A program made the position numbers and the translations under genes. From an uncultured Flavobacterium sp. (lineage in GTDB: Bacteria > Bacteroidota > Bacteroidia > Flavobacteriales > Flavobacteriaceae), in assembly GCF_946220915.1 (NCBI RefSeq), contig NZ_CAMIHH010000003.1, forward strand, positions 10,792-74,791: a stretch of DNA of 64,000 nt. Direction: 5' to 3'. Below are positions 25,596 through 34,550 of the stretch, in pieces. How positions within the stretch are numbered: position 1 is the first letter of the stretch; each line of letters opens with the position of its first letter. The notes beneath the pieces were generated by a model, which made no database searches, was not told where the DNA came from, and was given only the letters and a program-made list of their open reading frames with translations.

Positions 25596-27614
25596 ATGAA
25601 CGAACTTCACAACGAAACCAGTCCCTACCTCCTCCAGCATGCCAACAATCCCATTCACTGGAAGGCTTGGAATGAAGAATCACTGATAAGGGCGAAGCAG
25701 GAAAACAAGCTCATCATTGTGAGCGTAGGCTATTCGGCATGCCACTGGTGCCACGTGATGGAACATGAAAGCTTTGAGGACAATGAAGTCGCCGAAGTGA
25801 TGAACCGGCATTACATTTCGATTAAAGTAGACCGCGAGGAACGTCCCGATGTAGATGCTACCTATATGAAAGCGGTACAACTCATGACCGGGCAGGGCGG
25901 CTGGCCCATGAACGTTGTACTCCTGCCTGACGGGAGGCCGGTGTGGGGCGGCACGTATTTCCGTAAAAAAGCCTGGGTGGATGCGCTGGAACAACTAAAT
26001 GACATTTATGCGACCGAGCCGGAAAAGATGCTCGATTATGCCGAAAAACTCATGCAGGGCATTGCACACACCGGATTGGTAGATCCTGCTGGCGATGGTG
26101 CCCTGCCCGATCCATCGGGGATCAGGCCCATCGTGGAAAGGTGGTCGCGGAGTTTTGATGATGAATTTGGCGGGTATGCGCGTGCACCCAAATTCATGCT
26201 GCCCAATAATTACCTCTTCCTCCAGCGCTACGGCTATCAGACAAAAAATAAAGCGCTGCTGGATTTCGTCGACCTTACCCTTACGCGAATGGCATGGGGT
26301 GGGCTATTTGATACTTTGGGGGGCGGTTTTTCGCGCTATTCTGTCGACATGAAGTGGCATGTACCGCATTTTGAAAAGATGCTGTATGATAACGGCCAGT
26401 TAATGAGCCTTTATGCCGATGCTTATAAAAGGACCAAAGATCCGCTTTACAAGGAAGTGATCGAAAAGACCCATTTTTTTATACAAAAAGAACTGACCGA
26501 CGTAAGCGGCGCATTTTACAGCGCTCTCGATGCTGACAGTCCCGACTTAAACGGGCACTTGGAAGAAGGTGCATTTTACGTCTGGGAGAAAGACGAACTA
26601 CGTGATTTGCTTGAAGATGATTTTGAGCGGTTTGCCACGATATACAACATCAACGAATTTGGATTTTGGGAAGATGGCAAATTCGTACTGATGCAAAACG
26701 AAAGCCTAACAGAGCAGGCCATACGTACAGGTTTAAGCCCTGAGGAGCTTCGGGAAAAGAAAACCGAATGGGAACAATTGCTTTACGAAGCGCGCGAACA
26801 TCGTAAAAAGCCACGGCTGGATGATAAAACACTTACGTCCTGGAATGCCCTTATGCTAAAAGGATATGCGGATGCTTATAAGGCCCTGGCCGACAAAGCC
26901 TACCTTGTAGCGGCGCGGCGAAATGCAGCATTTATAACCGGGACAATGTGGGACAGCGAGGGGCGATTGATGCGTACCTATAAAAACGGGACAGTAAAAA
27001 TAGAAGGATTCCTTGAAGACTACGCCCATACTGCCGATGCCTTTATAACATTATATGAAGCCACGCTGGAAGAAAACTGGCTGCTATTGGCAAAACAGCT
27101 GGCCGACCATTGCCTGGAAAATTTTTACGACCCTACAGTGCAGTTCTTTAGTTATACTTCTAAAAATGCCGAGCAGCTGATCGCCAAGCATTATGAAACT
27201 GAAGATAACGTTATGCCATCGTCCAATTCGGTAATGGGGAATGTGCTATACAAACTCAGCCTGCTGTTCCATAATGGGCATTACGAAAAAATCGCCCTGC
27301 AAATGCTTTACCGCATCATTCCAAACCTCGATTATCCGTCGGCATTTTCAAACTGGCTGAACTTATGGATGCAGCTTTCATTACAAAATAAGGAACTTGC
27401 CATTTGCGGGGAAAATGCCGCTGATGCCATCCGGGAAATAAATTTGCACTACCTGCCCCACGTTCTCATTGCAGGCAGCACTAAAGAATCGGCACTGCCA
27501 TTCCTGCAGGGCCGCTTTGTGAAAAATGATTTATTGTTTTATGTTTGCCAAAACAATGCGTGCAGCCTGCCAAAATACTCCGTGCAGGATGTACTTAAAG
27601 AATTAGAGTCCTAA
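25596..27614 (+). CDS. DUF255 thioredoxin-domain protein (YyaL/spermatogenesis-associated 20 family)
   Basis: The 672-residue protein is started at the ATG at 25596 ([20 protein letters not shown]), which matches the family N-terminus exactly; the frame stays open further upstream but without homologous sequence. The N-terminal DUF255 thioredoxin-like domain (about 1-165) carries a CHWC redox motif (Cys49, Cys52) and [15 protein letters not shown]. The rest is a six-hairpin glycosidase-like helical barrel ([45 protein letters not shown]). The function of the family is not settled. Its stop overlaps the start of the mscS gene (TAATG). Confidence 0.92.
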   Translation: MNELHNETSPYLLQHANNPIHWKAWNEESLIRAKQENKLIIVSVGYSACHWCHVMEHESFEDNEVAEVMNRHYISIKVDREERPDVDATYMKAVQLMTGQGGWPMNVVLLPDGRPVWGGTYFRKKAWVDALEQLNDIYATEPEKMLDYAEKLMQGIAHTGLVDPAGDGALPDPSGIRPIVERWSRSFDDEFGGYARAPKFMLPNNYLFLQRYGYQTKNKALLDFVDLTLTRMAWGGLFDTLGGGFSRYSVDMKWHVPHFEKMLYDNGQLMSLYADAYKRTKDPLYKEVIEKTHFFIQKELTDVSGAFYSALDADSPDLNGHLEEGAFYVWEKDELRDLLEDDFERFATIYNINEFGFWEDGKFVLMQNESLTEQAIRTGLSPEELREKKTEWEQLLYEAREHRKKPRLDDKTLTSWNALMLKGYADAYKALADKAYLVAARRNAAFITGTMWDSEGRLMRTYKNGTVKIEGFLEDYAHTADAFITLYEATLEENWLLLAKQLADHCLENFYDPTVQFFSYTSKNAEQLIAKHYETEDNVMPSSNSVMGNVLYKLSLLFHNGHYEKIALQMLYRIIPNLDYPSAFSNWLNLWMQLSLQNKELAICGENAADAIREINLHYLPHVLIAGSTKESALPFLQGRFVKNDLLFYVCQNNACSLPKYSVQDVLKELES

Positions 27615-28444
27615 TGAAAGCCCTGTTTGCCATCGAAAATATCGACGTATACCTTACCCGTTTTTACAGCAACCTTGTTGACTATGTTCCCAGCCTTATT
27701 TCGGCTGTCATTGTACTATGCCTTGGTTTACTCATCATTAAGTTATTTCGCAGGATTGTAAAGAACCTAATGACCAAAAAAGACCTTGACCCCACTCTTT
27801 TAAAATTTGTCCTCGACGTTTTTACATGGGTATTCAGGGTTATACTGTTTGTAACGGTTATCGACCAGCTTGGCGTAAAAACCACTTCGCTCATGGCCGC
27901 CCTTGGCGCTGCCGGTATTGCCATCGGCCTCGCCTTGCAGGGTTCCCTATCCAACTTTGCGGGAGGGCTGCTTATCATACTTTTTAAGCCTTTCCGCGTG
28001 GGCGATTACATAGAAGCGCAGGGACAATCCGGAACGGTAAATAGCATCCAGATATTCAGTACCCGGGTAATTACGGTAAATAACCAGGTAATATACCTGC
28101 CAAATGGCGCGTTATCCAATGGCACCATAAAGAACTATTCACAGGAACCCCTCAGGCGTGCAGAAATTGTTCTGGGCGTAAGCTATGGCAGCGATCTGAA
28201 AGTCGTGAAACAGGAAATTTTTAATGTCATTGCTGATGACCCGAAGATACTACAGGAACCGGCACCCGGAATAGAAATACGTTCACTGGCAGAAAATGCC
28301 ATTGAGCTGACAATATATATTTGGTCGGAACGCGCCAATTTTGGATTCATGGTATCTGATTTTTATGAGAATGTCAAAACCGCATTCGATAAATCGGGAA
28401 TTGAAATATCCTATCCTCAAAAGGACATCAGCCAGAAAAAATAA
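27614..28444 (+). CDS. mscS: MscS-type small-conductance mechanosensitive channel
   Basis: The 276-residue channel has three membrane helices. The pore helix TM3 is recognisable by its Gly/Ala packing pattern (AALGAAGIAIGLALQGSLSN, about 92-115), followed by FAGGLLIILFKPFRVGDYIE and the cytoplasmic beta-domain with VIYLPNGALSNGTIKNYS. It opens on membrane tension and protects against hypo-osmotic shock. Its first base overlaps the stop of the DUF255 gene, so the two are co-transcribed, though no functional link is known. Confidence 0.94.
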   Translation: MKALFAIENIDVYLTRFYSNLVDYVPSLISAVIVLCLGLLIIKLFRRIVKNLMTKKDLDPTLLKFVLDVFTWVFRVILFVTVIDQLGVKTTSLMAALGAAGIAIGLALQGSLSNFAGGLLIILFKPFRVGDYIEAQGQSGTVNSIQIFSTRVITVNNQVIYLPNGALSNGTIKNYSQEPLRRAEIVLGVSYGSDLKVVKQEIFNVIADDPKILQEPAPGIEIRSLAENAIELTIYIWSERANFGFMVSDFYENVKTAFDKSGIEISYPQKDISQKK

Positions 28445-28542
28445 CCATTATACTATTCATTAAAAAGTTGCGCCTTATTAGTTATGGCATACTATTTGCG
28501 TTTTTTTAATGCACACTATTCAATGTTTTCACAAAAACAGAG

Positions 28543-28550
28543 TATATTTG
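28543..28550 (+). promoter_or_regulatory. Candidate -7 box TATATTTG for the following exported protein
   Basis: TATATTTG matches TAnnTTTG and ends 29 nt before the ATG at 28580. It argues against a longer frame starting at 28484. Confidence 0.5.
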
Positions 28551-28579
28551 ACACTTTAATTTTTATAAACATCAATCTA

Positions 28580-29257
28580 ATGAAAAAATTCACTCTTATT
28601 TCTGCACTTTTCATGGCCCTTTCGCCACTTTTATTAAATGCGCAGATCAACCAGACACCTATTCATACAGGCGGAGGCCAAATCATGGCCAGTGAAGAGA
28701 AAGCAATGGCAGCTACTGGCAGCATGTATTTAAATGAAAAATATGTACCAGCAAAAATATCTGGAAACGACCGTATTATTATGGTGCGTTACAATGCTTA
28801 TTCTGATTATTTTGAAATCGTAAATGATGAAGGCAGGCCACAGGCGCTTCCGAGAAAAGCCGGCGTAAATGTGACACTGAATACTACCGGCGATGTATAT
28901 GCACTACAAAGCTACAGGACAGAAGATGGCGAAAATGCCAATGGCTACCTTAACGTAATCAGCGATAATGCCAAGGTTAAAATTTACAAGCGCGATAAGA
29001 TATACCTTCAGCCCGGCAAAGTTTCCCAAAACAGCTATGGGACTTCTAAAGCCCCCGTTTATAAGAAAGCCGACGATGAGTTTTATGTTCAGGTAAACAA
29101 TGGAGACATCATTTTTGTATCAGGCAAAAAAGACATTGCCAACCTTGTACCGGGCAAGAGCAAAGAGGTGCTTGACTTTATCAAGAAAAATAAAATTGAT
29201 GTAGAAAAGGAAACAGACCTTCAGCAATTGTCTGCCTATATGGAAACGATATTATAA
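28580..29257 (+). CDS. Exported protein of unknown function
   Basis: The 225-residue product starts with a signal peptide (MKKFTLISALFMALSPLLLNAQ). The frame extends 96 nt upstream, but that part lacks protein-like features and contains the promoter box. The mature part is beta-rich, with MYLNEKYVPAKISGNDRIIMVRYNAYSDYFEI-type sequence split by polar turns, and ends in a Lys/Asp-rich helix (about 190-225). I do not recognise a named family and see no catalytic motif. It converges on tsaB with a 6-nt overlap of the reading frames. Confidence 0.78.
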   Translation: MKKFTLISALFMALSPLLLNAQINQTPIHTGGGQIMASEEKAMAATGSMYLNEKYVPAKISGNDRIIMVRYNAYSDYFEIVNDEGRPQALPRKAGVNVTLNTTGDVYALQSYRTEDGENANGYLNVISDNAKVKIYKRDKIYLQPGKVSQNSYGTSKAPVYKKADDEFYVQVNNGDIIFVSGKKDIANLVPGKSKEVLDFIKKNKIDVEKETDLQQLSAYMETIL

Positions 29258-29917
29258 TTTATTTGATATAAGAAAATCCTTTAAATAAAAGGGCTCAAAA
29301 TAAGCGACATCTACGGTGTCGCTTATTTTATATAGGTTAAATGACACGGCAGCCATTTCTGTAGCGGAGGGATACACTACATCTTCCCTGTAGATAAATT
29401 TATCGCCCTTGAGCACTTCACGGTATTTTTGGGCACCATCGCCTAAAAGATATACCGGCCCTGATATTGTGCTGAATGAATTTTCATAGATGATTTCGGC
29501 TTTAGTCTCCCGTAGTTTATTATAGGCCGGGCCAAAAACTGCTGTATAAGCTTCCATGCGCCGTGCATCGATCATGGGTAATATCACACCATCAGTAATC
29601 TTGATTTTCCTGGCAAGGACTTCGAGCGTATCAACAGCGATAAGTGGCAGCGAAAGTGCATAACACAAACCTTTAGCGGCCGATACGCCAATGCGAAGGC
29701 CCGTATAGGATCCCGGGCCCTTGCTCACAGCTACGGCATCCAGATCCTTATAGCGAATTCCTGATTCCTTTAATGCATCTTCTATAAACACATGGAGCTT
29801 TTCGGCATGTGCATACCCTTCACCTGCATACTCTTGCAGCGACAGGGCAATGCCGTCTTTGGCAAGGCATACCGAGCAGTTTTTGGTAGCCGTTTCAATA
29901 TTCAGGATATAAGCCAT
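29252..29917 (-). CDS. tsaB: TsaB, tRNA N6-threonylcarbamoyladenosine complex protein
   Basis: The 221-residue protein of the ASKHA fold is the scaffold of the TsaBDE complex that makes the t6A modification of ANN-decoding tRNAs. The N-terminus ILNIETATKNCSVCLAKDG and the hallmark VSKGPGSYTGLRIGVSAAKG are intact, with VDTLEVLA and PMIDARRMEAYTAVF following. It lies 3 nt after an efflux adaptor gene on the same strand, so it may be transcribed from the TolC promoter. That is an unusual placement for a housekeeping gene. Confidence 0.93.
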   Translation of the reverse strand: MAYILNIETATKNCSVCLAKDGIALSLQEYAGEGYAHAEKLHVFIEDALKESGIRYKDLDAVAVSKGPGSYTGLRIGVSAAKGLCYALSLPLIAVDTLEVLARKIKITDGVILPMIDARRMEAYTAVFGPAYNKLRETKAEIIYENSFSTISGPVYLLGDGAQKYREVLKGDKFIYREDVVYPSATEMAAVSFNLYKISDTVDVAYFEPFYLKDFLISNKL

Positions 29918-29920
29918 TTC

Positions 29921-31213
29921 TTACTTTCGGTCTTTTGGCCTTGTTTTCACTTTGTCGTTTGGATTAAGTTCCTTTGTCACCAGTGCATAAGGCCCGGTAA
30001 TCACTTCGTCGCCCTTTTTCAGGCCTCCTGTAATTTCGATATTCGTGTCATCCTGAATGCCGGTAGTAATTGGCCTGAGCACAGCCTTGTCACCTGCTTT
30101 TACGAACACGCATTCGTATTTTTTCTCTACAATGCCTGTCTTTTGCTCTTTTTCCTTTTCTTCCAGTTCTTTTACCACGTCCTTTTTAGTAGCCGTGGTG
30201 TCTGATTTTACTACAACAGCGCTGATAGGTACTGCAATGACATTTTCCTTCTTTTCAGTTATGATATCTACAGTAGCTGTCATTCCCGGCCTGAAAGGGG
30301 AATAATTGGACGGCTTGCCTTTTGTCATATCTTCATACGATTCCTTCAAAATTCTTACCTTAACCTTAAAATTAGTTACCTGGTCGGCTGTGAGGGCGCT
30401 ACTGGCAGAATTAGATATGCTGGTAACCACACCCTTAAATTTCTTTTTCATATAAGCATCCACCTCTATACTGGCTTCATCCCCTATCTCTATCTTAACA
30501 ATGTCATTTTCATTCACATCAACCTCCACTTCCATATTGTTAAGGTTGGCGACCCTAAGGATCTCAGTACCGGTCATTTGCTGTGTTCCCACCACTCGCT
30601 CGCCCAACTCGGCATCCAGCTTTGATATTGTGCCATCAACCGGTGAGTAAATTGTAGTCCTGTTCAGGTTGTCCCTGGCTTCTGTAACGGTTGCGCCGGC
30701 ACTCTGCATATTAAAATATGCTGATTGTTTGCCGGCCTGCGCCACTTCATAGGCAGAAACGATCTTATCCCATTCCGACCTGGATATGACTCCTTTATCA
30801 AAGAGTTTTTTATTACGGTCGTAATTTGCCTTAGCTTCTTTAAGCTGCGCTTCGGCCTGGCTTACACCTGCTTTTGCTGTAGAAAGGGATGCTGAGCTCC
30901 TGCTTACGCCCGATTCGTAAAGGTCGGGGTTTATGCGTACCAGCAGGTCGCCTTTTTTAATTGCCTGCCCTTCCTTTACAGGAAGTTCGATAATTTCCCC
31001 CGATACTTCAGACGATATTTTAACTTCTACTTCGGGCTGCACCTTTCCTGTAGCGGAAACCGTTTCGGTAAGCGTAATCTCTTTTACCATTGCCGTTTCA
31101 ACCTCTTTTCCTTCATCCTTATTGCCTATTGCGCCTGTTTTTTTAAGCACAACAAGAAGGATGATGATAAGCGCTATTCCACCTATTAAAAAGTAAATCG
31201 TTTTTTTTGACAT
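29921..31213 (-). CDS. Periplasmic efflux adaptor (HlyD/MacA-like membrane fusion protein)
   Basis: The 430-residue protein has an N-terminal membrane helix (about 5-25), a lipoyl-like half-motif (about 60-95, VSGEIIELPVKEGQAIKKGDLLVRIN), an alpha-hairpin coiled coil (about 100-175), the second lipoyl half (TIYSPVDGTISKLDAELGERVVG) and beta-barrel and membrane-proximal domains (about 215-420). A Lys/Glu-rich segment (about 345-370) interrupts the last domain. Such proteins bridge an inner-membrane ABC or RND pump to a TolC channel. The outer-membrane partner lies 5 nt upstream, but no pump gene is present nearby; tsaB follows directly. Confidence 0.9.
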   Translation of the reverse strand: MSKKTIYFLIGGIALIIILLVVLKKTGAIGNKDEGKEVETAMVKEITLTETVSATGKVQPEVEVKISSEVSGEIIELPVKEGQAIKKGDLLVRINPDLYESGVSRSSASLSTAKAGVSQAEAQLKEAKANYDRNKKLFDKGVISRSEWDKIVSAYEVAQAGKQSAYFNMQSAGATVTEARDNLNRTTIYSPVDGTISKLDAELGERVVGTQQMTGTEILRVANLNNMEVEVDVNENDIVKIEIGDEASIEVDAYMKKKFKGVVTSISNSASSALTADQVTNFKVKVRILKESYEDMTKGKPSNYSPFRPGMTATVDIITEKKENVIAVPISAVVVKSDTTATKKDVVKELEEKEKEQKTGIVEKKYECVFVKAGDKAVLRPITTGIQDDTNIEITGGLKKGDEVITGPYALVTKELNPNDKVKTRPKDRK

Positions 31214-31218
31214 GGCTG

Positions 31219-32613
31219 TTAGTTTTTTGTAATTTCAGTGATGGGCACACCAAAGTAAAGTTCGAGTATTTTTACCCTGAAGATGTAATCATATTTCGTA
31301 CGCAGCACATCCGACTGTGCATTAACCGATAGCGCCTGGGCCTGGTTGAGGTCAAACACATTGATAAGGCCTACTTCGTAGCGGTCTTTAGCGTAATCAA
31401 GCGCCTGCGCCCTTGCCTTTTCTGCTGCTACAGCGGCTTCGTAAGCCCTCATGGCGCCCTGGGCATCGGTAAAGGCCGTGTATATATTTCTCTCGAGGTC
31501 AAGGTCGGTTTGCTCAAGAGCCAGTTTAGACCTTTCAAATGCCACCTTTGTGCGTTCTACATTATTTCTGGTGGCAAATCCGTTAAGTATCGGAATTTGA
31601 AGCTGGAAGCCAAAAGCATGGCCTTTGTTATCCCATATCTGTGTCCAGAAAGGCGGCTGGTTCCTGAACATCGGCTGGGGTTCCACCCCTCCGTCCGGTA
31701 TTACATAATCCAGGTAATCCGAATATAAAACCCGGGTATCGAGGCTGTAAAATGCCCTTAATGATGGCTGGTAAGCACCTCGTGCGATCTTTATATCCTG
31801 CTCGGCAACTTCAAGGTTAGCCTGCGCCAACCTCATTTCTACACGAAAAGTTTTTGCCTTATCATAAATGCTTTGGGGCGTTTGCAATAATATGGTGTTC
31901 TCCATTGGGTATTCGGCATCAGCAATGTCAAAATCCTGGAAATTTTCCAGTTGCAGCAGCTGTGCAAGGCTGAGCCTGGATATCAGCAATGTATTTTCCG
32001 CCTGGATAACGCGCTGCCTGTCAGCAGCTACCGTTGCTTCAATGTCCATTAGATCGCCTCGCGGTATGGTGCCGCTCTCCAGCAATTGTGCCGAACGGTC
32101 GGCCTGCTGAAGGTCGGTTTGCAACTGCTGCTGCTGTACCTTGAGGTTCTCCTTATTAAAGAGTATCTGCAAATAAGCATTGGCTACATTCAATGCAACA
32201 TCCTGCTGGATCTTTTCAACCTGGTACTGTCCGGCCACAATGGCCATTTTTGCCTTTCGCCATTGTGCCTGGTTTTGCAGCCCTTTATAAATATCTACGG
32301 CACTGCTTACACCCGCCGTTGTAAACTGCGTGGTTTGCTGCTGCTGGATCCCTGTAATAGGATCGGGGTTAAGGCCGATGTTCCAGGAATGATTGATGGT
32401 AGAATTAGCCGAAGGCAGAAAACTTCCCAACGCATCGCTTTTTGAAATTTCGTTCAGCTTTAGGTCTAGTTCCGACTGCCTTATGGAAATATTATGCTGC
32501 ATTGCATATTCCACACATTCCTTCAGTGTCCATTTTTTTGCCTCCTGCCCGCAGGTAGTTCCTGAAGAAAAGACAAAAACAAAGAGCAATATAGCATACC
32601 ATCTGCTTTTCAT
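31219..32613 (-). CDS. TolC-family outer-membrane efflux protein
   Basis: The 464-residue protein has a signal peptide (about 1-22, ending GTTCG) and two OEP repeats, each with long coiled-coil helices (about 60-220 and 250-455). Typical family sequence is WTLKECVEYAMQHNISIRQS at the N-terminus and YEVGLINVFDLNQAQAL near the C-terminus. It forms the trimeric exit duct for an efflux or type I secretion system with the adaptor encoded 5 nt downstream. It is the first gene of the unit TolC-adaptor-tsaB. Confidence 0.92.
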   Translation of the reverse strand: MKSRWYAILLFVFVFSSGTTCGQEAKKWTLKECVEYAMQHNISIRQSELDLKLNEISKSDALGSFLPSANSTINHSWNIGLNPDPITGIQQQQTTQFTTAGVSSAVDIYKGLQNQAQWRKAKMAIVAGQYQVEKIQQDVALNVANAYLQILFNKENLKVQQQQLQTDLQQADRSAQLLESGTIPRGDLMDIEATVAADRQRVIQAENTLLISRLSLAQLLQLENFQDFDIADAEYPMENTILLQTPQSIYDKAKTFRVEMRLAQANLEVAEQDIKIARGAYQPSLRAFYSLDTRVLYSDYLDYVIPDGGVEPQPMFRNQPPFWTQIWDNKGHAFGFQLQIPILNGFATRNNVERTKVAFERSKLALEQTDLDLERNIYTAFTDAQGAMRAYEAAVAAEKARAQALDYAKDRYEVGLINVFDLNQAQALSVNAQSDVLRTKYDYIFRVKILELYFGVPITEITKN

Positions 32614-32636
32614 AGCTTGAATTTGGGAATAGTTTA

Positions 32637-32644
32637 CAAATTTA
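32637..32644 (-). promoter_or_regulatory. Candidate -7 box TAAATTTG for TolC-adaptor-tsaB
   Basis: The minus-strand reading TAAATTTG fits TAnnTTTG and lies 23 nt upstream of the TolC-family start. Confidence 0.4.
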
Positions 32645-32722
32645 TTAAAATAACTAACGCGACCACTCCAATTATATTTTTATCAGACGCTTTCCTGTTA
32701 AAATTGTTACGGAAAATAATGC

Positions 32723-32730
32723 TATTTTTG
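32723..32730 (+). promoter_or_regulatory. Candidate -7 box TATTTTTG for the DUF4403 gene
   Basis: TATTTTTG lies 26 nt before the DUF4403 ATG, divergent from the TolC promoter box about 80 nt away. Confidence 0.45.
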
Positions 32731-32756
32731 CCGCAAAAAATTACACTTTACTAATT

Positions 32757-34151
32757 ATGAGGACTTTTCTTCCAGCCATGCTATTATCTGCATTAGCACT
32801 GTTATCCGGCTGCTCGACTGCAAAAAAAATCGACGCGCTAAGGCCGGAACCCGGCAACACGGCCGATGTGGCTTACCAGTCGGCCACGTCGTTCATTAAC
32901 CTGCCGGTTAGCATTACCATTGCCGATGTGGAAACTCAGGTAAATAAACTGATGAACGGGCTAATATATGATGACAACAATATTAAGGACGATGACATCA
33001 TGGTAAAGGTATGGAAAACTGCGCCCATAAAATTTTCAGAAGATAAGGGAAAGCTCAAATCGGTGGTGCCTATAAAAGTCACTGCAAATGTGAGATATGG
33101 TACTACTGCACTGGGGCTCGACCTTCACGACACCCGCGAAGTGAATATGGATGCGGTAATAACCTTTAATAGTAAAATTGGGCTTTCCAACTGGAAAATG
33201 ACCACTGGAACGACCATCGAATCGCTGGAGTGGAAAGAAAGCCCGTCGGTTACCATTGCTGGTAAAAAAGTAGCAGTGACGTACCTGATAAACCCTGCCA
33301 TTAAAATGTTCAAATCGCGCATAGAAAGCGAAATTGATAAGTCGCTGGCAAAAGTGGCCGACTTTAAGCCGCAGGTGCTGGATGCGCTTGAAAAGCTGAA
33401 CACACCCTTCCTGACCAGCGAGCAGTTTGAAACATGGTTCATGCTAAATCCGGAAGAACTATATGTAACCGATGCCGTACTTACAAAAAAGCAGATCACC
33501 ATGAACATGGGATTAAAATGTTCCATGGAAACCCGTGTAGGGCAGGCACCGAAAAAAACATTCAAAAAGGAAAGCGTTGTACTTAAAGCCGTAAAGACAA
33601 TGCCGGATAAAATTGATGTAGTGGTCGCTGCGGTATCTACTTACGAAAGCGCATCCAAAATAATCACGAAAAATTTCCAGGGGCAGGAATTTGGCGATGG
33701 CAAAAGGAAAGTAACCGTCCAGAAGGTCGACCTGTGGAGCAAGGATGGAAAGATGATCGTAGCGCTGGATATGACCGGAAGCATCAACGGGACTATCTAC
33801 CTTGCCGGGTATCCCAATTACAATGCGGTTACGAAAGAAATCTATTTTGACCAGATGGACTATGTGCTTAACACGAAAAGCATCCTGATGAAAACAGCCA
33901 ACTGGCTGGCGGAAGGATTAATACTGAGAAAGATACAGGAAAATTGCCGTTATTCCATCAAGCAAAACCTTGAGGACGGAAAAAAGAACCTAATGCCGTA
34001 CGTCACTAATTATTCACCCATACCCGGCGTATTCGTGAACGGCACACTTAATGATTTTGAATTCCAGAAGGTAGAACTTACCGACAATGCCATTATTGCA
34101 TTCATTAAAGGAAGTGGTAAAATGGACCTAAAAATTGACGGGATGAAATAG
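32757..34151 (+). CDS. DUF4403-family lipoprotein
   Basis: This 464-residue protein has a lipoprotein signal ending in the lipobox LLSGC (Cys at residue 19). The body matches my recollection of DUF4403 proteins of Bacteroidota: an N-terminal INLPVSITIADVETQVNKLM, paired beta-rich domains and a C-terminal ALDMTGSINGTIYLAGYPNY. The fold resembles tubular lipid-binding (BPI/SMP-like) modules, which is an inference from the repeated long strands. It is a single-gene unit, divergent from the TolC operon and convergent on the cytochrome-related genes. Confidence 0.82.
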   Translation: MRTFLPAMLLSALALLSGCSTAKKIDALRPEPGNTADVAYQSATSFINLPVSITIADVETQVNKLMNGLIYDDNNIKDDDIMVKVWKTAPIKFSEDKGKLKSVVPIKVTANVRYGTTALGLDLHDTREVNMDAVITFNSKIGLSNWKMTTGTTIESLEWKESPSVTIAGKKVAVTYLINPAIKMFKSRIESEIDKSLAKVADFKPQVLDALEKLNTPFLTSEQFETWFMLNPEELYVTDAVLTKKQITMNMGLKCSMETRVGQAPKKTFKKESVVLKAVKTMPDKIDVVVAAVSTYESASKIITKNFQGQEFGDGKRKVTVQKVDLWSKDGKMIVALDMTGSINGTIYLAGYPNYNAVTKEIYFDQMDYVLNTKSILMKTANWLAEGLILRKIQENCRYSIKQNLEDGKKNLMPYVTNYSPIPGVFVNGTLNDFEFQKVELTDNAIIAFIKGSGKMDLKIDGMK

Positions 34152-34154
34152 TTC

Positions 34155-34320
34155 AGTTTTCAGTCGCAGCACGGTTTCCATAGTCGCATAAACCTGGGCC
34201 AGGCGAATAGTGATATTACACTTTCTGCTTAAAACAGTTGAGCCAATGCAATTGCATCGGCTCAACTGTTTATGCTTTAATAGTATGCTTAGGAAGTAGT
34301 AAAGACTGCAACTGAAAACT
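34155..34320. repeat. Inverted repeat (15-nt arms) flanking a palindrome
   Basis: AGTTTTCAGTCGCAG at 34155-34169 and CTGCAACTGAAAACT at 34306-34320 are reverse complements with one mismatch. They bracket the intergenic region between two convergent genes, and the right arm overlaps the stop codon of the small CxxC protein gene. There is no transposase between the arms. Confidence 0.55.
34232..34271. terminator. Near-perfect 40-nt palindrome, probable bidirectional terminator
   Basis: Two 20-nt arms (34232-34251 and 34252-34271) are reverse complements except for one position, with no unpaired loop in the centre (ATGCAATTGCAT). On the plus strand it ends in CTGTTTATGCTTTAA. It sits between convergent DUF4403 and CxxC-protein genes, where a two-way terminator is expected. 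An operator or another DNA-level role is possible given its length. Confidence 0.6.
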
Positions 34321-34549
34321 ATTCAGCAGCTGCTTTCCTCTTTTTTCTTAGCTTGTATACTGCATAACCCACTACGCCCACAAGAAGATAAGGCAATATC
34401 ATGAGGTATACAATGCCATCGTTCACAGCTTCGGCCTTAATGTTGCCGTCACTGCTTTCGAGTGCGGCACGGCACATGGCACACTGGGCATTTGCCAATA
34501 CCGGAAAAACCAAAAGAAAGAAAACAGCTATATAGTTTCGAGATTTCAT
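34319..34549 (-). CDS. Small exported membrane protein with N-terminal CxxC
   Basis: The 76-residue protein starts at the ATG at 34549, 1 nt after the DUF420 stop; a start at 34561 would overlap that gene. A signal peptide (MKSRNYIAVFFLLVFPVLANA) is followed at once by QCAMCRAALES, a CxxC pair at the mature N-terminus. A transmembrane helix (about 47-67, YLMILPYLLVGVVGYAVY) and a basic Lys/Arg tail follow. It is last in the SCO-DUF420 unit, so a role in copper handling or cytochrome oxidase assembly is plausible but unproven. Confidence 0.78.
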   Translation of the reverse strand: MKSRNYIAVFFLLVFPVLANAQCAMCRAALESSDGNIKAEAVNDGIVYLMILPYLLVGVVGYAVYKLRKKRKAAAE

Positions 34550-34550
34550 G

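Noticed and set aside
28484..28579. Upstream extension of the exported protein at 28580
   Set aside because: Contains the TATATTTG promoter box and lacks protein-like sequence; the signal peptide begins at 28580.
29921..31213. Calling the adaptor MacA of a MacAB system
   Set aside because: There is no MacB-like ABC transporter in the neighbourhood, so the pump type is open.
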